Below are positions 12,383-22,795 of a DNA stretch of 64,000 bases, in pieces. The notes under the pieces are model-generated. The model worked only from the letters and a program-made list of their open reading frames with translations, was not told the DNA's origin and ran no database searches. Source of the stretch: Cryptomeria japonica (Eukaryota; Streptophyta; Pinopsida; Cupressales; Cupressaceae); the NCBI RefSeq assembly GCF_030272615.1, contig NC_081413.1:562324010-562388009 (forward strand), read 5' to 3'. The position numbers and the translations under genes are program-made. Numbering within the stretch: the stretch's first letter is position 1; each line of letters opens with the position of its first letter.

Positions 12383-15300
12383 CTATAGATCCTTTATCAG
12401 CTTCTTCACTGCCTTATCAAAGGAGACTTGGTTCTCGGCGAGCCTAGCCCATTCGTACCCATCTTGCATCTCGTAAACAAACATGGTTGCTCTGCCATCT
12501 TTCACAAATCGCAGTAGCTTGTTTCTCTCAAGGTTCATCAGAAAATAGGCCTGCACAACAATTTTGTAATGTGTGAGTTTTTTTAAGAACTCAATACATT
12601 CCCTTGTAATACCTTGGAACTTCTCCTCATTTCTAAGTTTCCAAATAAACCAAAGAATGTAAGAAGATAAAATTTGCCAAACTAGATTAGTGTCCTTCCT
12701 CAATCCATGAATAAAACCAGTAACTATATCAAGAGTGAAAACAGATTCTGTAATAGCAATTCCAAACAGAAGCCAAATTTCTCTAGCAAAGGGGCAGTCA
12801 AAGAAGATGTGACACATGGTCTCAGGTTTTCTGCAGACAGAACACCGATCATATGCAGTCGATTTATTCCTAATAGGTAATCTGTCCAAAATAAATTGCC
12901 ATCTGAAACATTTGATCTTAGGGGGAATGGGGGACCACCAGAGCTTCTCAAACGTTTTCTGCCAAGTGTGGGGGGTATGATTAACATACCACAGAGTGTT
13001 GATATGTTCGATCACCGTGGTATCACTGTTGAGAAGGGTATAGATAGATTTGGCTTTGATCTGAGGGAGGGTGGAGTCATCCTTCCATAGGAATGTAAGG
13101 TACCTATGGGCGTCTACTTGGGTGTTTTTTATGGAGATCAAAGGGAGCGCATGCATTTTTAATCATATTGTATGTCTTCTTATGTGATGCAGGGAGATCA
13201 TATTTAGTGCTAAGAGCCTCCCAGCTAATAAGGTTATCATGTTCTAGAATATCCATAATGTACTTGATTCCTTTATTATGCCAGTGCTTAGTAGAGCAAC
13301 CTTGGGTTACAGCAAGGGGTTTGGAGTTATGACGTAGGTTCCACCATATTGACCTTTCACCGTGTAGGGTATTGTCATAGTTGATGCTCGAGTTGTTAAT
13401 GAGACCATGCACATGCTCCTAGGCAATCCAGATGGATTTAAACACCCAGGTGCCTTGGATAGACACAAGGAAACTGCCTGCAATTAAGTCACTGAAAGGG
13501 AGGGCTTTCCAAGTTTTGGCATTTTTGGGAACACCATTTTGTATGTTGTTTCTGATGAAGATTTTCTAGGGTTCTTGTCCTTCTAGTGAGTAAAATATCC
13601 ATTTGGCTGCAAGGGAGATACCTTGTAGCCTAAGATCCTTGAGGCCCAGCCCACCCAGTTTTTTATCCAAGTGGCACCATGACTACTTGACCATGTGAGG
13701 TTTCCTTTTACCCTTCCCGTCAAACCATAGGAACTGTCAAATGGCCTTTTGGATTTCAAATACTTGGTAGTTACTGAACATCCATACCGAGGAGTAGTAT
13801 ATGTTGTATGAAGATAGGATTTTTTGGCAGACTTGAATCCTGCCAACAAGGGAGAGGACCCTATTGTCCCACTTGTTGAGTTTGCTATCTATCTTTCCCT
13901 TGACCCAGCCCCACATTTTCTTAAGAGAGGGAGATACAAAGAAGGGGATACCAAGATAACAGACTAATTTATTAGGTCCTCCCCATGCATAGCCAAACTG
14001 GTGAAGCCAATCTGGAGGATTATCTTTCCATCCAAGTAAAATAGATTTGGTGTTAGATATCCGGGCTCCGGAAGCTCTACCGAAAATGTCAAGTTTTTGA
14101 ATAAGGGAATCAATATTGTGCTTTGAGAGCTTCAGGAAGAGTGAGGTATCATCAGCAAACTGGATGTTGATCAGTTCAGAGTCGTCCGACATAGTAATGC
14201 CTTGGACATGGGGGGATAGGGTGTCATCTCTAAGGAGATAATATAGGGCATCAAAAGCAATGACAAACAGAGCAAGGGCAAGGGGGTAGCCTTGCCTAAT
14301 TGATCTAGATAAGGGAATAGGCTGGGAGAGGGTCCCATTCACTTCAACCAGGGCGGATGCATCCTTGAGGAGGATTCGAACATAGTCACAGAACTCACTA
14401 GGAAAGCTAAAGGCTGAGAGCATCATGAGGATGAAGTCCCACTCCACCCTATCATATGCTTTCTCAAAGTCGACAAGGAACATGGCGGTGTCTTGGTTCG
14501 AGGTTCTGGCCCATTCCATGGAATCCCAACTTGTTACAAGGTTCTCCAAGATGTATCTGCCTCTAATGAAGCCTGTTTGGGTCGAGCAAATGAATTTGGG
14601 GAGGATCTTCTCAAGGCGAGAGGCTAAGGCTTTGGCTAGGATTTTGTAGGAGACGTTGAGGAGGGTAATTGGCCTCCAATTTTTAATTAGGGCTTTGTCC
14701 CCTTCTTTTCAAATAAGCTTAATAATATCCCTATTTATGAACTCCCCCAGGGTGCCAGTGGCAAGGGCTTCATTATAGATGTCAAATAGGTCGTTGGAGA
14801 TCCAGTCAATGTTAGTTTTGTAGAATTCAGTAGGAAGTCCATCAGGGCCCAGGGCCTTGCTATCCTTGAGAGCCTTAATGGCATCCTTGATTTCTTGCAC
14901 GGTTATCTTAGCTTTGAGGAGGCTGGCTTCATCCTCAGAGATTCTATTAGGAATAATGGTACTGGCATCTGTTGAGAACCCATTATCCTCAGAGGTAAAC
15001 AGAGTCTTGTAAAATACTTCAAAGGCTTCTTTGATGTCATTTATATCCAAGAGTTCCTTATCATCTATAATTATTCTATCTATTTTTTCCCTGGTCTGTT
15101 TTTGCTTAAGCAAATTCAAGAATATTTTGGAGCCCTTATCACCAAACTAGAGCCAGTGGTTGCGGGCTCTGATGAAAGCACCTCTAATTTTAACCTGCTG
15201 GTGTTTCCTAAGGATATATCTAGCCTTGGAGACCTTTTTGGCCAAGGTAGGGGAAGAAGGATGAAGCTAAATTTCATGTTCTAGGGAGTGAAGCCGAAGG

Positions 15301-16280
15301 TTAAGAGTTTTTTCTATGAATCTAAAGTCCTTGGCTTTTTTTTTGGCCAATGTTTTGGAGAAGATTCTGCTAGAGGAAATGTTCCTCTACCATCCAAGCA
15401 TATGGGATTAGGGGAAATGTGGTTGTAAGTTGAAGAGTCTAATTAGTTTGATGGCATTTAGGACATCCTCATCTTGCAGCAAGGAGGTGTTAAGTAAGAA
15501 TTTCTCATTGTGAGGGTGGCTAGGGGTGATGGAGTTCCTAATGTTAATAATGGCTAAAATGGGGAAGTGGTCAGACAGGGTAGTTGGTAAGACTGCAATA
15601 GCATTCCCAAACTAGCTGGGGGAAAAGGAGAAAAAGTCCTTATTAGCATAGAATCTATCTAGCCTGGAGTAGATCCTATTAGTGTTTTGCTGAAAGTTGC
15701 ACCAGGTGTGCCATAGGTTAGGGGTGTCAGGTTTAGTGCCGTCCAAGGGGTCAAACAGTTGTAGATGTTGTTTCAACCTGTTCCAATGAGGTCTTTTTGA
15801 GTTTTTCCATTCAAACGGAAGTCCCCCAACCTTGTCATTCTGGGATTCAATCATATTAAAATCCCCCGCGATGACCTAGGGGATATTTGGGAGGGAAGTT
15901 AGCCAATTCCAAAGGGATATTCTTTCCTTATAATCGTTAGATGCATAAATGGAGCATATGCCAAAGCAAGAACCCTTAACATCTAAGGTAACCCAAGCTA
16001 CTCTATTACAAGGGGAGGTCCCTTTATCCTTGAGGTACATTGTCCATTTAGGGGCGATAAGAAGACCAACTCCTCCTTTTCCTCTCTGGTGGTTGGTACA
16101 GACTTTGATTGCATCTCGCCAAATGAAGTCAAGTGTAGTGTCGAGGGAGAACCCAACAGATTTAAGTTCTTGTAACATTAGAAAATCTAAGTTTTTATGA
16201 TAATCCAGAAATCTTTTAATAACAAATTTCCTGTCAGGCGACTCAAGGCCTTGAATGTTCCACAATATGTATTTCATCAA
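12383..16280 (-). pseudogene. LINE-B ORF2 (endonuclease and reverse transcriptase), broken
   Basis: The ATG at 16280 opens the endonuclease (I-L-W-N-I-Q-G-L-E-S at residues 5-14, L-Q-E-L-K-S about 30 residues on). A second endonuclease section with the R-I-Y-S-R-L-D-R-F pattern lies at 15854-15612. The reverse transcriptase core, at 14549 to 13737, shows F-L-V-D-F-E-K-A-Y-D-R-V, then R-Q-G-Y-P-L-A, then F-A-D-D. A zf-RVT zinc-knuckle section (W-W-S-P-I-P-P-K-I-K-C-F-R-W, then a C-x2-C...H-x4-C cluster) lies at 13156-12383. Sections 16280-13737 and 13412-13104 share one frame and the rest are shifted. The shadow frames on the other strand were left out. Confidence 0.8.
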
Positions 16281-16312
16281 AGTGGAGGATTTAAGGGGGG
16301 CTGGTAGGTAGA

Positions 16313-17552
16313 CTATTGCTGGTCACCAGATTTCTTCTTGTTTTTGGAGCCCACAGGCCTACCTTTCTTTTTATTTAGGGAGTGCCCTTTCATAAGGTCC
16401 TCATCATCTTCACTGGTTTCGGGAAGCTCAGCTCTACTATCTGCATTTCCTCCTATGTCAAACCCAGACAACTGGGAGCCTGGAAAGCCAGGGAGCATAG
16501 TGTTAGCTCTAATTTCCTCTAGACCCTTATTGGCATAGATAACTTCTATAATATGATTGTCCTCTAGTTCTTTGAGCGTAGATGTAGTCGAGGGAATGAT
16601 GGTGTTAGTGTTAGAAATAAGCCCTGCAAGTGAAGAGGAGACTGATTGAATGGGGGTTCTGGAACTGAGTATCATTGCAGGGTTATTACTAATGCTAGCA
16701 CCATCATCACCACGATTGGAGTTTTCCAGATTTTTAACCATATTTCTAACCATAGAATTAACAGGTGATGGATCAGGGTCCTGGGGTTTATGAGCAGAGG
16801 CCAATTGGTTGTTGGAGGAGCGGCTAAGACTCAGGGCATTGAGAGGGGTAACTTTACATCTTCGTTTCCTTGAGGTAACAAGTTGAAAACCATCAGAGGG
16901 CATTTCTACAAGATTTTGAGAAGGGTTGGAAATAGGGATGAGGAGTTCAGAGGCTACAGGTGCAAGATCAGGATTGAGAGGGTTAACCTTATTAGGAGTG
17001 GGATGACCCATCTGGGAGAGGATAATGCGAGGACTTCCTCATTAACTGCCTCTGGAGACCAAGCTAGGGCTCAAAAAGAGGTATTCCCAACCATCCAGTA
17101 CTGGCGTTTGAGTACTTCCAATTGGGCTTCATGCGAATTAAAGAAATGAGAAAAAGACCTCTCTGTATTTGTCTACAGAACGTGATTTTAAGCCCTAGTT
17201 TGAGATTCCATAGATTGTGAAACCAGTCGTCTACGAATTTCCTAGGTGGAAATTTTTGAGCATCAACACAGGCAAAAAAAATGGCAATGTCACATAACCT
17301 ACGCTTTTCTAAAGCAATTTCATTCAACATTTCAATATTTGGTGAAATGCATAAGGGGTCCGAGGTATTGCAAGGGGACTTACCGTCCTTACTGGGTCCT
17401 TCGTCTGCAGGAGTCTTAAGGAAGTGTGCCGACGAGTAGACTCCATTTGCAAGCGGGGCGACGGTCTCAGCGAACGACTTTGTTAGGGTTGGTAATGTCT
17501 GGGGCATGGGTTTAGGGTTATTAACACTAACTCCATCTGACTCCGGCTCCAT
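16313..17552 (-). pseudogene. LINE-B ORF1, broken
   Basis: The ATG at 17552 starts a 162-codon frame (17552 to 17064). A shifted frame (17011 to 16313, 232 codons) continues it and ends in a basic tail with G-R-P-V-G-S-K-N-K-K-K. The second part has a Lys/Arg-rich S-R-K-R-R-C-K cluster and long Ser/Asn/Pro-rich sequence typical of plant LINE ORF1 C-termini. Most of the DUF4283 core seems deleted where the two frames meet (about 17060-17010). ORF2 starts about 32 nt after its stop. Confidence 0.65.
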
Positions 17553-17830
17553 TGAAAACCATGGTTAAGATCACGTGGGGTGGGCGGATGGGTGGAGTTA
17601 ATCATAATAAATGTTTGCAGAGCAGATTAAATGAAACACAGAGCAAAACAGAGCAAGTGGACGAGAAAAGCAAACCGAGTGGAGGAGATTAACTCCTCCA
17701 CGTAGACATCGAGGTACTCCTGTCAGCGCTTGCGTGCCTCAATCCTACTTCCTTCTTCAAGGTGCGGTTGAAGGCACCGAAAAAACACAGACCTCTCCCT
17801 CCTGCAAGTCCATTAGTATATAATTAACAT
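17553..17830 (-). other. LINE-B 5' leader
   Basis: A GC-richer block of about 270 nt lies between the AT-rich flank and the ORF1 start. It is the likely site of the internal promoter of an L1-type element. No motif is firmly recognised. Confidence 0.45.
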
Positions 17831-17840
17831 ATATTAATAA

Positions 17841-17861
17841 TATAAGAATCCTAATGTTTAT
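17841..17861. repeat. 21-bp direct repeat flanking LINE-B (5' side)
   Basis: A perfect match to 11893-11913, lying about 10-30 bp outside the visible 5' end of LINE-B. Candidate target-site duplication. Confidence 0.45.
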
Positions 17862-18584
17862 TATAAAATTAAAAAAATCATAATAAAATAAGATTATTTT
17901 TAAATTATAAAAAAATATAATAGCTAGAATAACAATATATTATTTATTATGATATTAAAATTATTCATGAAGTTAAGTTAGAGTTATTCTCATGTAATTT
18001 AATAGTGTATGACTTATAAATGGAATAAAATTAGACAATATTATAATACATCTTATTATTTCTACCAATCTCATTTTCTAAAATCAAAATACAAATCAAA
18101 TTACAATACATATAATTTTAACTAACAATATATATATTTCTAAGTTTTAATTATAATTATAATGATTGTGAAGTGTTTAAAAAAAATCTGTATAAATCAA
18201 TTCGAAAAACATTGAACATTTTTCATAAATTGTGAAAATCTCTATCTTTCAACTTTATGTTGTTCTCAAAAATAAAAAGAATAACTCAATAAAAATAAAA
18301 AAGGAAAAAAAATTGGTCCACAAATGGAAAAATCGACGAATCTGCACCCGATTTAATAGTCTTTCAGGTACGCTGACATAAATCCTCAGAAATTGTCAAG
18401 AGTTTTAATTACTAGATGCTTGATCAGACGTTTTTCTTTATTGACTGTCCATTATCCAAATTGAAGAGAACATGCTTTGAAATAAATGAATTATTTAATT
18501 TATTTGAAAAGCATCGAAAATCAGTAAATCAAGATAGATTGATACCCAAGTCTTTAGAATATCACTCTATCTCCATAAACATTT
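17862..18584. repeat. AT-rich stretch containing dispersed repeat R2, copy 1
   Basis: The first 300 bp are plain AT-rich sequence. About 18170-18520 can be aligned to 48000-48630: both hold GGTCCACAAATGGAAAAATC followed by a GA(C/A)-AATCTGCA phrase (18316 and 48136), and both later hold TTATCCAAATTGAAGAGAAC (near 18455 and 48580). No coding content. Class unknown. Confidence 0.55.
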
Positions 18585-18841
18585 TGTAGAGAAGAAATAT
18601 ATCTCCATAAACATTAATATCAAACCTTTCTAATAAGATAGCTGAAATAAAATAGTTCAAACAACTTAGTCCTTTCAAATTCATTTTTGTGATATATCAC
18701 TTTCTAGATCTCATGTGTGGGAGGATTCTATCTTTAGTTGCGTATATTGGCATTTACTTTTTTGAACTCTTGGAATTGAGTAATGAAGTGGAATTTCATA
18801 ATTAAATACATTAACTCAAAAGCAAAATCAAGACTACCTTG
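18585..18841. repeat. Dispersed repeat R3, copy A, left part (split by Gypsy-1)
   Basis: This matches 58757-59010 closely and continues at 34999-36183 on the other side of Gypsy-1. In the intact copy B the block runs TGTAGAG...GGCCACA (about 1435 bp), so it could be a solo LTR, although no target duplication is visible. A 15-bp phrase (ATCTCCATAAACATT) is also duplicated just outside its left edge (18569-18583 and 18601-18615). Confidence 0.8.
18837..18841. repeat. Gypsy-1 target-site duplication CCTTG (left)
   Basis: CCTTG here and at 34999-35003. The unoccupied paralogous site in R3 copy B (about 59008-59012) has a single CCTTG in the same context (GACTACCTTGCATA). Confidence 0.93.
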
Positions 18842-19628
18842 TGTATATGGTGAAAATGGATAGCAATAAACAACAATATTGAAAGACTAAAATGGATTCA
18901 ACCACTAAACCCTAGCCTAACAATGAACAAAGATCCACCATAACATATGGAGATAACCTAAGACAATGCAAATAACTCAAAAATCACAAACATTATACCA
19001 TCACATGTCCACTAGGGTTTTGATCTCCATTCTTCCTATCTCCATTGATCTTGTTTGATATGCTTGCTCTCAGATTTTTGTATGCACAAGAGCTCAACAA
19101 AGAACGGAATGTGGTTGCAAGTAGAATTGTAGTGTAGCCAAGTCCTCCAAAATCAGTCATTAGGATATGTCATTAGGGTTTGTCAATGAAGAAAGTATCT
19201 CCTTAAATAGAAGACACAATAAGAAATGGAGGGTTAAGATTGAGAGGTGTAAAAAGAGAGGTCGGCTAGGATTAGAGGGTAGGTATAAGAAATACCAAAA
19301 TAATGAAAGAGGTAGGTAGTGTAGGAAATAAGAGATGAATGACATGTGTCATGTGTAGAAAAAGATAATGAATTAATTAAATAAATAAAGATTTATTTAA
19401 TTAATAGAAGAAATAGGACAATTAAATAAATAAAATATTTATTTAATTTAGGAAAGGGATAATTTAAATAAATGAATGTATTTATTTAAATGAGAAATAA
19501 GGCTAGAAGAGGATAAATGAATTAATTAAATAAATAAAAATTTATTTAATTAATAGAAGAATTAGGATTAGATAATTAAATAAATAAAATATTTATTTAA
19601 TTAGACATGACAATTTTGGGTGTCTACA
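18842..19628 (-). repeat. Gypsy-1 3' LTR (787 bp)
   Basis: On the plus strand it reads TGTATATGG...GTGTCTACA. It is identical to 34361-34998 except for one C/T (near 19104), one A/G and an extra 149 bp. The extra segment lies between 42-bp direct repeats at 19370-19411 and 19519-19560, each an AT-rich palindrome-like block (ATTAATTAAATAAATA...). Recombination between those repeats explains the shorter partner exactly. Confidence 0.95.
19370..19560. repeat. 42-bp direct repeats with AT-rich hairpins inside the LTR
   Basis: Copies at 19370-19411 and 19519-19560 differ at one base. Each can fold on itself (TTAATTAAATAAAT pairs with ATTTATTTAATTAA). They bound the 149-bp segment missing from the other LTR. 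Confidence 0.85.
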
Positions 19629-19643
19629 TTTTGCCCCTCTTTG
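19629..19643 (-). promoter_or_regulatory. Gypsy-1 polypurine tract
   Basis: On the minus strand this is CAAAGAGGGGCAAAA, directly before the TGTAGACACC start of the 3' LTR. It is the expected primer site for plus-strand DNA synthesis. Confidence 0.85.
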
Positions 19644-19875
19644 AGACAATGCGGCTTGTCGCGTTGTTTCAAAGAAGATAAGATGAACTGATACAGAGTT
19701 GCCCCAGAATAAGGAAGTATATGCCCCCTCGAGAGATTGGATGAAAATGTCTGAAAAGATTGCAGACAATCTCTCGATAAGAAAGATGGAATAGAATGGG
19801 CTGATCAGATAAAGTGACAAAGTCACGGGATAAGGAAGACTGACTCGGGAAAGGAAGACGAGGGCTAGGCTAGGC

Positions 19876-19915
19876 TATAAGATAGACCACGGGCAAAAGA
19901 CATCCTCATTGTCAT
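19876..19915 (+). promoter_or_regulatory. Candidate promoter of the antisense PMD gene
   Basis: TATAAGAT at 19876-19883 lies about 90 bp upstream of the ATG at 19974, which would place a transcription start near 19905-19915. The ATG has a strong plant context (AGCAATGGC). No further promoter element is certain, and the neighbouring LTR could also drive antisense transcription. Confidence 0.45.
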
Positions 19916-20157
19916 CCACACCCATAGAAGATCACAGTGCAGAGCGAGAAAAGAGCAGCAGCAGTCAGCAGCAATGGCATTCGTTCATAGATTCGACCGT
20001 GTCCGCCGATTCCAGTGACCAGCCGATGCAGGAGAGCCAGTAAGTACCCGAAAACCTCCTCGTACTTTCATGCATTTCGAGTTTTGTCATAAATGCATGT
20101 TTAGGAGCAATAAATGCGCTAGGAATAGGATAGTTTAAAAGTGCAAAAACGCGCAAC

Positions 20158-20444
20158 CGCGTCTGTGTCAGCGTCAGGCGCGTCTGTGTCGGGTTCAGGC
20201 GCATCTGTGCCTGGAACCGCGTTTGTGTTGAATGCGGACGCGTTTGTGAAATGCAGAAGCGTTTGCGATTTTTAGTAGCGTTTATGTCATGTAGGGACGT
20301 CTGTGTTCCCTGGTGCGTTTGTGTCTGGCATAGGCACGTTTGTGTTCAGAAAATGCGTCTGTGTTGCAGAGGCGCGTTTGTGCAGTCCATAAGCGCGTTT
20401 ATGAGTTAAAAGCGCGTGTGTGTTGAAACAGTGCGTTTGTGTGT
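20158..20444 (+). repeat. Array 1 of the CGCGTYTGTGT core, about 15 units, about 20-bp period
   Basis: Cores start near 20158, 20178, 20200, 20218, 20239, 20259, 20278, 20297, 20314, 20335, 20355, 20373, 20394, 20413 and 20433, so spacing is 17-22 bp. The core (CGCGTCTGTGT or CGCGTTTGTGT and close variants) is kept while the 8-10 bp between cores are unlike each other. The block is far richer in CpG than its surroundings. The same core, in the same sense relative to gag-pol, forms arrays 2 and 3. Confidence 0.9.
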
Positions 20445-20570
20445 TTAAATGCATGGTTTTAGTCCTTTAGGTCAAATCGGCAGTTCTGTGATGAACATAC
20501 GCTGTCGATTGGATAAGCTGCTGAGAGGATACACTCAAGCAGATCCTCTAGGAAGATTAGGATAGATCAA

Positions 20571-20809
20571 GGCACTTTGTGATGAACAGGGAGCACCAGG
20601 ATAGGCAGCACTTTGTGATGAACAGGGAGTGCGAATGTGAGTGACACTTTGTGATGAACAGGGAATGTCACACACGTAGTACTTTGTGATGAACAGGGAG
20701 CACTACTAGGATAAATAGCAACACTTTGTGATGAACAGTGAGTGTCACTAGGGTAGATAACCATATGCATTTAGGTAGCAAGTAGCATTTTGTGATAAAC
20801 AGTGAATGC
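20571..20809 (+). repeat. Array of six hairpins with a constant loop and changing stems
   Basis: Each unit has the loop TTGTGATGAACAGGG (last two units end GTG; unit 6 has GATAAAC). Stem arms: unit 2 GCACT/AGTGC (20608-20632), unit 3 GTGACA/TGTCAC (20641-20671), unit 4 TAGTACT/AGCACTA with one mismatch (20677-20705), unit 5 ACACT/AGTGT (20721-20745), unit 6 GCATT/AATGC (20785-20809). Unit 1 (20571-20597) pairs at 4 of 6 positions. A weak further unit lies near 20482. Confidence 0.85.
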
Positions 20810-22795
20810 CACGATAACTGACATGATTGAGTTGCTTGACTGCAGGAGTATTTGCCGATGTTGGAGTCACGGGAGAGATTCCCGTCGACACAGAGACTGC
20901 GACCAGAGTTGTCGATTCAGGACATGATTTCCATTGAGGAGATGGGTCTCACACATATGCTCTATGTGCCCGAGTTTCGGGCAAACATGGGGTTGTTGAC
21001 TACGTTGGCCGAGAGATGGCACTCAGAGACATGCACATTTCACCTGTCGATGGGTGAGATGACAGTGACACTGGAGGATGTATACAGGATACTACATGTT
21101 CCCATTGATGGAGAGTTGATCCCCTACGACCGTGACGGTGACAGGGAGGCCTTGAGACGGGTTTTTCAGGATCCTGAGTTGGAGATGCGAGCAGGTCATG
21201 TAGCCTGGGACACCATGACTGCCACAGGATTAGCATTGTCGGCAGTTGTTGGGGGAGTCATCAGTGGATACTTGTGTCCAGACAGGGCCACACGAGGATT
21301 GGCAGTGGGCTGGGGAGGGGCCTTGGAGACACTGATGGCAGAGCACACTAGGTATGCATGGGGGCCATGTGTCCTAGCACATTTGTATTATGAGCTGCAT
21401 CAGTTTGTATACCATGGATCAGTGGGTTTGGGCTGCGGTGTGACTCTCTTGCAGGTGTGGGCCTATGAGCACCTTCCCATCACACGGCCGATTCACTTCA
21501 GAGGCAGAGGACAGGGACAGAGTTTTGTGCACCTATATGCCATGATTACATCCCAGCCTCGGATTGGGAGATTGGAGCACTGGAGGAGAGTCATTGATGA
21601 CATTGACATGGTGATCTGGAGGCCGTACCTGGGGTGCGAGGAGTGGGAGGACGACGCATTGGAGCTGCCATATGTGTTTAGGAGCAGGTATCTGATGGGG
21701 CAGACGCCCTATATTCTGGAGAGGCAGCTGGTAGACATGGTGTGCAGGCAGTATGGCAGGATCCAGCGGATGCCACGAGGCTCGGGCATGTATGCTCGTA
21801 CGGTCAGAGATCAGGTGCAGTTTGGCCCACTGCTATCATATGATCAGGAAGTTATGCAGCTAGCGGAGATGATGCTGATGCCATGGGACATGTGGCCAGA
21901 GGTAGATGATGCAGGGATGGACGCAGAGTACTCTGCGTACTGGGCAGAGCATCCATTTCCTAGATTGACAGATCCAGCAGAGCCAGTGGATGGAGAGGGT
22001 GGAGGAGAGGATGATGATGGAGGAGGGGATGGAGGTAGGGGCCGGCGGAGGCGGAGGGGAGTGGTGAGAGAGAGACGGGTAGCACCTCGGAGGGAGGGAG
22101 GTCAGGAGAGAGCAGCTCCAGTGGTGAGAGGACGGGGTGGACTGCCCCTACAGGTGCCAGCAGCACAGGGTCCCAGAGAGGGACAGAGACAGGTGCAGCC
22201 AGATGGACAGAGACAGGTACAGCCACAGGTACCTATACAGGCACAGGGACAGGTGCAGGCAGAGGCATAGGGACAGGCACCTGTAGAGGAGGAGCCACAG
22301 GTAGGGACGGAGAGCGGAGACTCTGAGGAGGATGAGGTGCTTAGGCTGCGGGAGATCTGCCAGGGCCAGGCAGATGAGATTGAGGATTTGGTTTGAGAGA
22401 GGAACCACCTCAGGATCAAGGTCCGAGATACAGAGCGGGAGAGAGATCAGGCCATCCAGAGATACACCGAGGCCGAGACAGCTCTGAGGGCAGGTAGGCG
22501 GGCAGCAGAGGATGCAGGGGCAGGCTACGCATATGTTTTGCGAGCCGGAGAGGAGATCGCCTACTGGAGGGATCTATACTATGTAGCCATGCCAGCAGAT
22601 CAGCGGGCTAGGAGCTTCCATAGATCGTCGCGCACAGCGACGGCTACGGGAGGGAGCCGCAGGAGACAGGCATCCAGCGGTGGAGTTATGGGGCCTCCAC
22701 CACCACCAGAGAGACAGGGGGATCCTGGGGCAGGTCCATCTATAGCTCAGACTCCGTCGAGGCGAGGCGGCTCCGAGGGAGGGAGTTCCTCATAG

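Larger units (their letters stand above)
12080..17830 (-). mobile_element. LINE-B, decayed plant L1-type retrotransposon
   Basis: On the minus strand the order is a 5' leader (17830 to 17553), ORF1 (17552 to 16313), ORF2 (16280 to 12383) and a 3' untranslated region to about 12080. ORF2 has endonuclease, reverse transcriptase and a zinc-knuckle region but, unlike LINE-A and LINE-C, no RNase H domain before its stop. Three or more frameshifts and scattered stops make it inactive. Composition is clearly less AT-rich than the flanks, so its borders are visible. Confidence 0.85.
20040..20845 (+). other. Predicted GT-AG intron of the PMD gene
   Basis: The donor GTAAGTA is at 20040-20046, and the acceptor is preceded by GTTGCTTGACTGCAG ending at 20845. 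Joining the exons keeps the ATG of exon 1 in frame with the PMD frame. It lies antisense to the element's genomic RNA, so it would not be removed during retrotransposition. It contains the 20-bp-period array (20158-20444) and the hairpin array (20571-20809). Confidence 0.65.
19974..22795 (+). pseudogene. Antisense plant-mobile-domain (PMD) gene inside Gypsy-1, two exons, three premature stops
   Basis: Exon 1 is 19974-20039 (ATG, 22 codons) and exon 2 is 20846-22795. A GTAAGT donor at 20040 and a TGACTGCAG acceptor ending at 20845 define an 806-bp intron that keeps phase 0. Exon 2 encodes the plant mobile domain (PF10536, as in Arabidopsis MAIN/MAIL1): E-E-M-G-L-T-H-M about 50 residues in, then L-A-E-R-W-H-S-E-T-C-T-F-H, G-E-M-T-V-T-L-E-D-V and L-H-V-P-I-D-G. 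After the domain come an acidic/Gly patch, an Arg-rich patch, Gln/Val/Pro repeats, a coiled-coil-like Glu/Arg segment (about 22310-22500) and a Ser/Pro/Arg tail. Stops: TGA 20016-20018, TAG 22268-22270, TGA 22394-22396; the frame is otherwise open to TAG at 22793-22795. PMD function in transposons is unknown; host PMD proteins act in gene expression and silencing. If exon 1 is wrong, the first ATG in exon 2 is 20858. Confidence 0.8.

Noticed and set aside
20158-20444. CRISPR-like array (conserved repeat, varied spacers)
   Set aside because: Plant nuclear context, an 11-bp degenerate core, 8-10 bp spacers and no cas genes. It does not meet any CRISPR criterion.
20571-20809. C/D-box snoRNA cluster, because the repeated loop contains GTGATGA, which fits the box C consensus
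   Set aside because: No box D (CTGA) is placed at the proper distance in each unit, and the hairpin geometry (box C in the loop, not beside a terminal stem with box D) is wrong. Kept only as a structured repeat.
22102-22419. Cys/Leu-rich minus-strand frames opposite the PMD gene tail
   Set aside because: They are shadows of the GC-rich repetitive coding sequence on the plus strand.
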